Shown in pieces: positions 10,832-21,222 of a stretch of 64,000 nt of DNA. The notes beneath the pieces are model-generated. The model saw only the letters and a list, made by a program, of their open reading frames with translations, did no database searches and was not told the DNA's origin. The stretch comes from Durusdinium trenchii (taxonomy: Eukaryota > Sar > Dinophyceae > Suessiales > Symbiodiniaceae). Location of the stretch: assembly GCA_963970005.1 (NCBI GenBank), contig CAXAMN010006591.1, positions 162,498 through 226,497 of the forward strand, given 5' to 3'. The first letter of the stretch is position 1. Each line of letters begins with the position of its first letter. The translations under genes and the position numbers were made by a program.

Positions 10832-13018
10832 GTCGGCGGATACAGTGAGACAATCAAAGTTGTTGGCAAAGAGTGCTCAAAGATGATCATTGAAATTGTT
10901 GCTCAAGGTCACCGGTCACCACTTCTTGAACAGAATTGCAGTCCGACCACCAAGGTCTGGGCATAGAGTTGAGAGCAGCGTCGATGGTTCTGCATGCCAG
11001 ACTGTGGACGCGGTTTGTTGGAGTGTCGCTTGGGCAGTGCCCATTCCTTGATGTGGCCGCATCCATTTGCTTGACAGTGGAACTGTCCTCCTGCATCGTC
11101 CAAGTAAAGTTGGTGCCTGTTGAAGCATCTACATTCCCTTCCTTTGCGCTTTTGTGCGAGAACAGTGGCATGACTCCATGAGACGATCGTGTATATATTG
11201 TATATATATATATAATATATATATATACATACTGTATATATATATATACAATCATGAGTCATGAGGAAGAAACCCAACTCTGCCCACCCCGAGGCAATTC
11301 CTGTGATTACAGCTGTAAGACATGAGGCAGAAATTGTGTAACTGAAGCCAGGAATCAAACCACATAAAGACAACTTGAGCGTTTTTCATGTTTCTGTATT
11401 TGACGGATGGCGCCATGTTCGGCCTCCGCTGTGTGGGACGGCAGTGGTGTTTTTTTGTACAGTAGTGGGTGGCTCCTATGAAGCAATCATCAGGATCAAG
11501 TCTTAGCAGCAGCCAGAACCACCAATTATGTTCAACAAATGTATACTATATTGGCGTTACAATATACTGTATATCGCTGATGGCGTCAAGCATCGTTGAT
11601 ACTGATGCCATCAGAACATCAGAATCAAGACCTGTGCCGTGACAGGCTCAGGGATGAACATGCCCGAAGCCTCACCGGTCTATCTGATCTTTACCTTCGT
11701 CCCTCCTTTGCCTTTGGCAGAACTTGCTTTAGAGCCCCCCCCAGCTGTGAGTGGAAGACATCCCAATTCTCTTGCTCGCTGCAAGTATTCATATGTTTTT
11801 GGGGTGCTGGAGGGGTGAGCGACCCAATCTCACTGTGCTCCCCCAGTCGCAGGCACGGTCCACCATGCATCAGCATGACGCATATTTTCAGCTTCGATGT
11901 ATGCTCGTGCATCCCCGTGCGAACATGTGCGAACAATGAAATGCCATGCAAGTGCTGCAAGTGCGTCGGTAGTTCTTTGAGGTTGGTACAACTCTATGCA
12001 GGACTGAGCAGGTTGCCTTATTGAGTTGCAACATTTCCAGCTGCACAGCTGGACTTGCAGGAGAGATACTACGCACAGGACTGTCACTTGTCTTGTATGC
12101 TCATGTGATTTGGTGGAGCAAGAGAGCCAGGACTGCTATATTCAGGGGATGCAGGGGTGTAGGTATCCGCGGTACACATGGTTGGACATGTTGGTGTCTC
12201 AGGCTTTATATGATGTGCCTGCCTACGTCTAAATTTGTGTATGCAAGTATTTGCTCAGGCTCTACGAGCTGCTGTTCCGCGAGCAATGTATGCTTCTGCT
12301 GATGGCGGATGCTGGTACATTTGCGAACCTGGACAGTGGGCGGCTTTGCAAGTAGAGAGAAAACATTGTTGAACGTCTCATCGCAGGATAAGGAATGTTA
12401 CAGCTCGCACCTTGGAGCTTTGCTTGAATGCCCACCATGCACCGTCCATCATGGCTGTGATTCATAAGCTCATCGAGCTTGTTTTTTTGAGCTGAGGTGT
12501 TTTCCGCGAAAGATTGAAGATGTGTGCGAAGGCAGAACGAATTGGGATTTAGGGCGGCCTGCTTGCTGGAATCAGAATGCTTTGTGGCACAGGTGGCTGC
12601 CCAGTGCTTGATTTTGGCAATCGGCTTGGGCGCGATCATTGTTGCTGACTCGAGACCTTTAGGAAAACAACTTCCAGACGAGGCGCCTGGCAAGATATGT
12701 CTTTCTATAGGCTCTCCTGACTACTAGTCCCAGACAAGGAGGTAAGCTAGTGGTTTGATGGATGCAGAAGTTGCACAACACACGCCTTCAGTTCTTTGGG
12801 AGGCTACGATGCTGGCAGAGGCCAACTCCGTTTTGGCTGTTTTTACCCGAAAAAAGTCATGCATTGCCATTCACTCATCAATGCCCTGTTGATCTGGCGG
12901 ATCTGCTGGAAAGCTGTGCTTTATGCAATTTTGGGGCTCATAGCTGATAGAAGCAGGGACTTATGTAGGTAGTCAGGCAGGCCCAGCCAGGCACGAAGAA
13001 GTGCCAGGATCCATTTCG
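10832..13018. other. Gene-poor stretch with an AT microsatellite
   Basis: This stretch lies upstream of the virilizer-like gene. It holds an imperfect TA array at 11191-11252 with self-complementary halves and a smaller TATACTGTATAT string near 11565. Open frames of 60 to 155 codons on both strands show no family resemblance. The last part (about 12960-13018) includes a possible trans- or cis-splice acceptor, AGGTAGTCAG, just upstream of the gene start. Confidence 0.55.
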
Positions 13019-16000
13019 ATGGACGGCAGTGGTGCTTTGGTTTTTGCTGACCATGTCGAGGCGCGCCAAATGGGTGAACATACGCGAGAACTTCGCTTCC
13101 CTGAGCTGATCTCCTTGCAAAGCATCAAGATCGTCAGGCGGAGTGACAAGTGCGATGGCTTTGAGGGCCGCACCTATCCAGATATTCGAATGATTGGGCT
13201 GGAGGTGTTTGCTGCTGATGCACAAGCGCCAAACTCTACTATGCTGGCAGTGCCGTCCAGCTCGTTGGGAAGCTACAGCGTGCCAGGCCAATTGGTGACC
13301 AACAGCATTGTTGTTCGCGGCAAGTTCATCAAGCTCTCCATTGCCATTTACGGACAAGTTCTGCCAAGTGAGACTCCTCTTCCTCACCCTCCTATTGCCC
13401 AGCACCTTCGCCCAAGTTCCACCTTTGAAGACAAGTTGGACATGGCGGACCTGGAAGACATGAAGGAAGAAGAGGAGGACATCAAACTTGTTAAAGGATT
13501 TGAGTTTGGAGACATGGATCGTGATGACTTTGAGGCTTCAGCAGCTTCAGCACCATCATTTGGACGGGCACTCGGGCTGGGAGCCGTGCAGGAAGCTAAT
13601 ACAAGGCTCGGTGAGTACGCAACATGGGTGGCTGGGGTGGCTGGCCAAGATGGAGACGATGTACTTGAGGCTGATGCAGTTGGAAGGCTGGAAGCCTTGG
13701 CACAGGACATTGTCACCCTCGCTCAGCGGGCTCCAGACAATGCTGCTCATGTGCATCTTGGGCCAGACTTGGCGCGAGCTCTATTTTCGTTGGTGTCCCG
13801 ATGTTTGGAAAGGCTTGAGTTTCGGCCACTTCGCGCTGCGCTGCAAGCGCTGGCTACATGTTTAATCTCGGCAACAGCTGCCACAGAGTTCCTGAGCAGG
13901 AAGGGAGGTCTTGATCTCATTGTGTCCCTGTTGAAAGATGAGGGCCAGAATGTGAAGCTTGCAGCTCTTCAAGTTCTTCTGCAGTTGTCTTCTCATGTCG
14001 TTGGGATGGAGGCACTTCTTGGATGGGATGGTTTAAATGCAACAAATGCGTATGAGGTAGTGCTCGCACTGGCTTTAGATGGGATGCCCGGGCAGCCAAA
14101 GGCAGAGCATGTGGCCCTGGCTTTGCTCAGAAGAGCAGGCTTCTACGAAGCCTTGGCTCGGCTTGATGATGCCTGCTCAAAGCTGGAGGGTGCAGAGGGA
14201 AATGAGGCAACCCTGGACCAGCTGCATAAGCTTGCAGCCGAGGCCCTACAAGATGTTGCAACCCTTGTTGATGATCTCAGCCAGCCAGTGACAGCACAGG
14301 ATGTGCAAAACACATGTTTTCTTCTGGAGGAGGACTTGTTGAACGGGCATGTTGTGGCAGATAGCAAGCTTCCAGCCGTGATTTTTGGGGGTGGTGGCAC
14401 GGGGCCAGTGGCTAGTGATCCCTTCGCACAGGGGCAGAATCACCTCTATGGGTTCTTAGAATCCCTGATGACTGGGCGACGACTACTACCAGGGTTGTGC
14501 ACGTTGTTGCGCAGATTGCCTCGGATGCCGCCAGAGGATCGATTGTGTATTTTCCGACCTTTTCGGCAATTGATTTGCACGCTCCTCTCCTGCACCGGTG
14601 GTTCCCAATTCTTAGCATCTGACAATGCAACTCTAACGAACATGTCCCTTGGCTGCGTCCTGCAGAGTGATCCTGGTTTGTTTCAGTGCCCCCATTTTGT
14701 CAACTGAAGGGTGAGGACATGCCTGAAACATCCTCATTCATTTTTTCCACCCAACTCGCATCAGGTTGGCTACCTTGCAAGGAGCAGAAAGTCGCAAGTT
14801 GCCAGCAGTGCCTCGTTTCCCGGCAGCACTTGTCCAAGATTTAGGGGCATCACAGCTGGCTGCATTGGTTGTTCTCCATGTCCGAGCCCTTCGCATGTCT
14901 TTGCAATTGGTGGCCTCCACAAGGCTGGAACCCTTTTGTTTCTTGTTTTGTCTTGTGGAGCTTTGATGGCCCAAAGTGTGAAGACCACTGCTCTATTGAT
15001 GCTATTTTCCCTTTGGAGACTCTAAGAAACATGTTCTTTCTTTCTTTCTTTGTATGATGTGCGGTATTGCACTCCTATGCGCACGGTGTGTAAGTTTTCC
15101 AACGCCGTTGGATGTTCAGGTCGAAGGGTAGAGGCGGCCTTCTTCCAGAAGAGTATGCTTTTCCCATTCTCGCTACTTTGCACCGGCTTTGTGTGAAGGG
15201 GTCGGCTGGTCGGTGTGCTGTGGTATATGCCTTCAGATCAGTCTTCTTCACTGAGTGGCTTATCCGGCAAATCGAAGGTCGCTTGGATGAGGCCTCAATG
15301 AGTGGAAACAGCGGGTCATCACAAGTTCAACCTTCTTTGCGCCACCTTGTGGCACTTTTGCATGCGTTGGTGTTGTTTGACCCCTCCGGTGCTGCAGCCG
15401 AGAAGTTTGGAACAAGAATCCTGGCACTCATTCACAAGGCCATCAGAATTCTGGAGCCGCAAGCAGAATCAACAGAAGGTGATGCAAGTGGAAGCCTGTT
15501 GGAATTTGCGCTGGACAGTGAAGGTGCTGAAGGTGGTTTGGGAAGAGCAGTCCGAACAGGGCGAAAAAGTGCAGACTTGGAGTGTTTAAAGAACTTGAAA
15601 GAGCTAGCTGCTCAGCTGCGACCCTGGGAAGAGGAGCAGGGGCGAGAAACGAATGCCAAGCTGATGTCAAGCCTAATTCTCTCGAAAGGAGCTCGGTCTC
15701 TCAAGCGATCTGCCAATGAGGAGAGAGGTAGCAGGCGCTTTGCGCTGGTTCTAGGTGGGCATGCAGGAGCGACCAACGGTGTGGAAATACCTGAGGTTGA
15801 CTTCAAAGCCAGTGAATCCCTCGAACATGGTGATTTGGCTGACGACCACGAACGCTATCCGAGCGATGATTTGACCGAACTTCCGCTGGTTGCCATTAGG
15901 GTCATCTGCCGGCGAGCTGCCACTGGACCGAAAGAAGCTTTGGCTATTGCTTTGCATGAAGCAGACGGCACAAATGCCTCAAAAGCCAGGGATGGTTTGG

Positions 16001-18510
16001 CACAAATAGTTCCTTGGTTGATCCGGTGTGCAGGCGCTTTGAGTTTGAATTTGGAAGCGACCATCCTCCATGAGGACAAGAAGCCCATAGCAAGTATCTA
16101 TGCCACTAGGGGTGCACATCTTCAACTTCTGGAGGCAGCTCTTCCCACCTGTGCCCACTTAATCAGTGGTCTGCGAGATGCTGGCCTGGTGCATTATCGG
16201 CACACAGAGCTTTGCCAAACGCTTTTGCTTCTGGCGCAGCGGCTCACATCCGGACTGGGAGGTTTAGCCCCTCGTGCATTTTTCGGCAGTGACCCTGAGT
16301 TTAGACTACTGTGGCGGCATTGCCTGGTGTGCTTGTGCCGAGTGTTCCGCCTTTGGTTCCAGGCATTCCCCAAAGTTGCAGGTGGGCAGCTTTTGCTCCC
16401 GCTGCTTCGGCATGCACGTGTCCTGCCGATAAACTTGTCTGGGGACTTGATGCTACTGGCCACGTGTGGAAGTTTGAAAGCTGTGCTTCCTACAGAGCCT
16501 TATCAGTTCAGCCTTCAGTTTACCAGTTCGCCACCTGCCAGTGAGGGCATTCAGTCCCATGTGGTGCTGCTACCCACTGGCACCCGCACTGGGAATCATG
16601 CTGTAGTGACTCTGCGACATGAATCGCCATCTCCGGACTCGGGCACCTTTGGCCAATTTCATGGCGACACTGAGGTGCAGGATTGGGAGGAGCAAGCAGC
16701 TGGAACCAATGGAGCAGCGGGTCCTGCAAAATTGGATTGGTTGGTGCGAACCTTGGCACAGGAACGTGAGACAGGTGCAGCACAGGCCTTGGGATTGGTG
16801 GAGCTTGTCAATGCTCGGCGAGAACGGCTGTCTCTGGATGATTTTGGAGAGTTGTTGGCTGCGCTTGCTGAAAGTGCGCTCACCTCGGATGCTTTTCTTC
16901 ATCTTTGCACCGCCAAAGTGATGGAGAAGCTCACTGCAGCAGGCTTGCCAGTTCTACTGATCATTCGAAGGCTGGCCGAAGCAGCTCTAAATGGTGTGAT
17001 GATGGAAACTGATGGGCGAGAAGGAGAGGACAACATTAGTGGAGGCGCCGCTAGGGATCCTCGTGATGCCAGAGCAGTTTCTCGTTTACTCATGCTGCTG
17101 TGCCACTTTGGAACCTTGAGTGACTCAGCGCGCCTCGCTCTGACAGAACATTCTGTCGAAACTCTTTGTCAATCAGTGCTTGCACACTCGCCGGCTTCAT
17201 CCTTGCCTTCCATGGCCTTCTCACAGTCTATCAGGCTCTTGGGCTTGATGTTTTCCACCCCCTTCACCCACTCCGTGCCCAAGTGCAGAATGGTGGCGAA
17301 AGCAGTGAACCTTTTGATCAACAAAGCTGACAGTGCCTACACTGCTCCAACTGTCAGTGCGGCGTTGGAGTTGCTGTTGGGCCTGTGCACTCCACAGTGG
17401 CTATGCCTCAATTTGCTCTTCAGTGGTTCTGCTGAAGACGTAGAGGACGAAACTGTTCAAGTAACAACTAGCAGTGCCTTCAAGCTTGAAAAATGCATGC
17501 AGCGTTTGGCACAAGAGCTTGAGGCATCAAGTCAGCAATATCGTGCTGCGGAGAAAGGCACTGAGGAGGAAACCGCAGTGGATGAGCTGGCAGCCTGGCT
17601 GCGTGCCACAGAGCTCATGATTTCCCTTCAGCGAGTCGTGGTGCAAAACTGCCCGAGCTCAACAATCTTTTTGGAGGTGGTGCTTGAAAACTCAAGTGAA
17701 CCAGACAGCCTTTTTGCTGACGTGATCCATAGTCTGCAGGAATTTCCAGCCCCAAAATTATTGGAGAACAAGGCTGGTAGACTCCTGGAAAGCATCAAAA
17801 GCTTGAAGGAAGAGCTGCTAGCAAAGCCAACGGGGCCGCTGCCCAGAGCTCTTCCTAGCCAAGTCTTTGCCCCGCCAGTTCGGGGAAGGAGTGACAAAAA
17901 GAACAGCGAAGACAGGTGTAGACAGCACCCTGACAACCTTTTGGCCTCAGATGCAGGAGATGCAGATGCTGTAGTCTCGCTTCTTGATGCTGCTGCGGAC
18001 TTGGAGTCAAATGCAGAGTGGATATCAGTCGTCGAGCTTGACCCGACCGACACTTCAAGTGATGAGAAGATGGAATGTGAGTTTGATGCCTCGGCTTTGC
18101 GGAAAAAGCGGCAGGATTTTCTAGAAAAGTTTGAGTCAGATCGTAGAGCCAAACGGTTAAAACAGCAGGAAAAGCAGGCAGAGCAGCGGGTGGAACGGGC
18201 TGATGAGAAGACTGGCCCACCAACTGGTGCGCCTACTCAGCCAACAGCTGACCCAGCTGACCATGGACATGGAGCTGCCCATGTCAAGCCCGAAAAGACC
18301 GAAGCTCCTTCCAAGAAGAGCGATGGCAAGACAAATCCGGCAGAGGCTTTGCAGAGCTTTCTCAAAGATCATCCTGAGTTCATGCGCGTCCTCCAGAATC
18401 CGAAGAAGTGTCTTGCAGACCCACGGGTGAAGACCATGTTTGTCACCGAGCTTCAAAACTACCCAGCGGTGAGATCATTCTTAGCATCCAAAGGTCTGCA
18501 GCTGTCATGA
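13019..18510 (+). CDS. Virilizer-like protein (m6A writer complex subunit)
   Basis: Three exons are read: about 13019-14664, 14765-14923 and 15120-18510, giving roughly 1730 residues, close to the human protein's length of about 1800. The N-terminus (ALVFADHVEARQ, LISLQSIKIVRRSD, IGLEVFAADAQ, SIVVRGKFIKLSIAIYG) matches the pattern of the virilizer N-terminal domain. A very acidic stretch with EDMKEEEEDIK follows, then a long helical, repeat-rich body typical of this scaffold. The C-terminal end has a charged coiled-coil-like segment (FLEKFESDRRAKRLKQQEKQ). Intron 2 is a phase-consistent GC-AG intron, AAG then GCTGG to TTCAG then G. Intron 1 ends at 14764, and its donor is either GC (exon end 14661) or GA (14664). 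Virilizer holds METTL3/METTL14 and WTAP together for mRNA N6-adenosine methylation in the nucleus. The ATG at 13019 is the first in frame before the domain. Confidence 0.72.
14665..14764 (+). other. Intron 1 of virilizer-like gene
   Basis: The acceptor is CATCAG followed by G at 14765, with a pyrimidine-rich tract (TTTTTTCCACCC) upstream. The next exon reads LATLQGAESRKLPAVPRF in phase 2. Phase requires the upstream exon to end at a position such as 14643 (GT), 14661 (GC) or 14664 (GA). The sequence alone cannot decide between them. Non-GT donors are common in dinoflagellates. Confidence 0.55.
14924..15119 (+). other. Intron 2 of virilizer-like gene, GC-AG
   Basis: The upstream exon ends CCACAAG and the intron starts GCTGGAACCC. 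The intron ends GATGTTCAG and the next exon starts with G. Phase 2 is conserved on both sides, so the join gives AST-R-SKGRGGLLPEEY. The intron contains a TTTC run (about 15036-15051). The GC donor and the G after the acceptor fit dinoflagellate splice-site habits. Confidence 0.7.
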
Positions 18511-19282
18511 GGTGGGCGGAACTCGCAGCTGTATGAAAAAATGCTTGTTGCTTTCCTGCCGCTAGTTTGTGCGGATGTGCTGTGCAAAAGGGGCATCAAA
18601 ATACGCACCAAACAGTGAGTCTGATTGTGGATCCATTTCCTAGCGGCAAGTGCCAAAAGAGGCACGCGCTGAAGAGATGACCAAAACAAGTGGTGCCTAT
18701 GATCGCCTTGAGCATAGGCCAGGCCCGCAGTGCATTTTCAGAGCTGCACGAGTGCTAGATGCGGATCTGTAGGATTGTGTGTCTCGCAGGTGTCTAGCAG
18801 AGCTGAAGGATCGATGATGTTCAAAGTGCGATGCTTCATACCCCACGCCCTCGAGCGTTTGCTTGCGTTTACTTTTCAATTTCTGTTTTTTTTTTTGGGG
18901 GCAGGGGATCACACAATTCGATATTGATTGGCTTTCAAATTGTGGCTCAAAAGGGCGAAAAGGCCCATGCAACTTGACGCTGGACGCCTTCTTGTGCATT
19001 TTCAGGCTGACTGGTCCCACTCCGAAAAACATGTCACGTAGGAGATAGAGACATGAGACATGTATACAAGGTAGATCAAGGTCGGCGTGCGGCGTGTCAG
19101 AGTGAGCAGGATGTCCATGATGGAAGGAATCGAACAATATAGCGTCCCTGGGTGTTGTTGGGTAGGAAAACATGCCGCAGATGTCTTTTTTGTGCAGCTA
19201 AAGCTTGACTCTCATTATTTTTCTTTCTCTCTCTCTCTCTCTCCCTTGTTAAGAGACAAGCTTTTTCACAATAGCTTACTTA
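18511..19282. other. Downstream region of virilizer-like gene
   Basis: This stretch holds the presumed 3' untranslated region and spacer, with a T9-to-T10 run near 18886 and a CT microsatellite at about 19221-19243 directly upstream of the LTR element. No gene is seen. No polyadenylation signal is claimed, because dinoflagellates do not use a reliable AATAAA. Confidence 0.5.
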
Positions 19283-19427
19283 CTCCATCGTAGTGTTGAT
19301 GTACAACTGCACGGTGCTATACAATGCACCTTGGATCAAAGGCCTTGAGCCCAGCCTAGCTGAAGAGGAAAACAATACAGAGACGTGCACAAACAAACGA
19401 CAAACAAACAGCTGCTGAATTTTACAT
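19283..19427 (+). repeat. Left LTR of copia element
   Basis: This block of 145 bp is repeated at 23721-23865. It starts CTCCATCGTAGTGTTGATG and ends GCTGAATTTTACAT. The true 3' end is probably the CA at 19426, with the following T belonging to the primer-binding site. Confidence 0.95.
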
Positions 19428-19443
19428 GGTAGCGGAGCAAGGA
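19427..19443 (+). promoter_or_regulatory. tRNA primer-binding site
   Basis: Directly after the left LTR the sequence TGGTAGCGGAGC appears. Copia elements typically carry TGGTATCAGAGC-like sites complementary to the 3' end of initiator methionine tRNA. The spacing and the TGGTA start fit minus-strand priming here. Confidence 0.8.
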
Positions 19444-19558
19444 TCCTGGTAACAACAATCCAGGTGAGCTCCAATACAACAACAGGAACAAGCACACAAA
19501 CACAGACAACGGAGAGCAAGCCTTGACCCTACAACAGGTAGCTTGCACAGCTGCAACA

Positions 19559-20822
19559 ATGGCAGCACAACCAGCAGCAGCTCAAGCTGGAGATGGCCTA
19601 CCTCCAGTTCCAGAAGACGAGACAATCACCAACATGGCAAACATGAACAGATACAAACTCAAACCACCTTTCGACAATGGAGACTATGGCACGTTCGAGG
19701 AATGGAAGTACAAGTTCACAGCATACATGGGATTGCAAGACAATGATGACACAGAACTACTACAAGCAGCAGAACGAGGCACAGCAGAACTCACAGAGCT
19801 ACAATTACGAGCAGCGACATCAACAATCGAAGACGGTGAACGACATGTTCGCCTCAGCACTGATTTGAGGTACATCCTCATCAACACAACAACTGGAGCA
19901 GCAGCTACAGTATGCAGACAATACCAACACACAATTGGCTTCGAGATGTACAGACAACTGTGCATCCGCTTCTCCATTCCATTGGGGACAAGATCCATAG
20001 GACACTTGACAAGATTGTTGAAACCAACGTTTGACAAGAACAACTTCGAAGAATCATTTTCCACATGGGAATTTGAGCTACAAAGATTTGAGCGAGACAA
20101 TGGACAAACACTCCCAGACTCCGTGAAGATTGCCGTACTGCTCAATGAGACAAGTGGACCACTACAACAGCACCTACAACTGCTTTCAGGACAAAGCCCA
20201 AACTATGCACGAGTCAAACAAACAATCATCGAGTACTACAGATCAACAACAGCATTCAGCAAACTACAACAATTACGATCACAATCATCCAGTGTAGCAA
20301 CAAGCTTTGGTGGAGGACAAGCGCCCATGGACATTGATGCAATCCACAAAGGAAAAGGCAAGTACAACAGTTACAAAGGAAAAGGAAAAGGAAAGAACAA
20401 AGGCAAAGGCTACGGAGGATACAACGGCTACGGGTACAACAGTTACAACATGAACCACAAAGGAAAAGGAAAGTATGGAGGAAAAGGATTCAACAACTAC
20501 AACAACAGTCCGATCGGCTTTGGCAATCCATTCGGAAGAGGCAACAAAGGAAACAAAGGATTCAGCAAAGGATACAACAAAGGCAAGGGAAAGAACAAAG
20601 GAAAACAAGCAACAGATACATGCTACAGATGTGGAAGAACAGGACATTTTGCAAAGATTGCCGAGTGGCAATACACAACATTGGACAAGGAGAAAGCAAC
20701 GACATTGAAGATGCAACAGCACAATGGTACGATGACTACTATGACAATGGATGGTACTATCAGGACTACATGAGGTCACAACCAGGACAACAGCCATTGG
20801 CACTACCACCAATTCCGTCCAA
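19559..20822 (+). pseudogene. Copia Gag with interrupted zinc knuckle
   Basis: The ATG at 19559 begins MAAQPAAAQAGDGLPPVP. A gag body follows (KLKPPFDNGDYGTFEEWKYK, FEMYRQLCIRFSIPLG, SFSTWEFELQRFE, SVKIAVLLNETSGPLQQHL), then a basic Gly/Lys/Tyr/Asn-rich linker. A CCHC knuckle starts CYRCGRTGHFAK at 20621. One base is missing after 20656: adding a G would give GHFAKDC and carry on into RVAIHNIGQG, the frame that stays open to the N gap at 20823. The protein would form the particle and bind RNA. Because the break is next to an AAAG run, it may be a consensus error and not a real mutation. Confidence 0.85.
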
Positions 20823-21222
20823 NNNNNNNNNNNNNNNNNNNNNNNNNNNNNNNNNNNNNNNNNNNNNNNNNNNNNNNNNNNNNNNNNNNNNNNNNNNNNN
20901 NNNNNNNNNNNNNNNNNNNNNNNNNNNNNNNNNNNNNNNNNNNNNNNNNNNNNNNNNNNNNNNNNNNNNNNNNNNNNNNNNNNNNNNNNNNNNNNNNNNN
21001 NNNNNNNNNNNNNNNNNNNNNNNNNNNNNNNNNNNNNNNNNNNNNNNNNNNNNNNNNNNNNNNNNNNNNNNNNNNNNNNNNNNNNNNNNNNNNNNNNNNN
21101 NNNNNNNNNNNNNNNNNNNNNNNNNNNNNNNNNNNNNNNNNNNNNNNNNNNNNNNNNNNNNNNNNNNNNNNNNNNNNNNNNNNNNNNNNNNNNNNNNNNN
21201 NNNNNNNNNNNNNNNNNNNNNN
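20823..21222. other. Assembly gap of 400 N
   Basis: Exactly 400 N separate the gag knuckle from the end of the integrase. The missing part should include the aspartic protease and most of the integrase. In copia elements these need much more than 133 codons, so the gap length is a placeholder. Confidence 0.95.

Noticed and set aside
11191..11252. TA-rich palindrome as an origin or promoter
   Set aside because: Similar TA arrays are scattered through the window; nothing links this one to a function.
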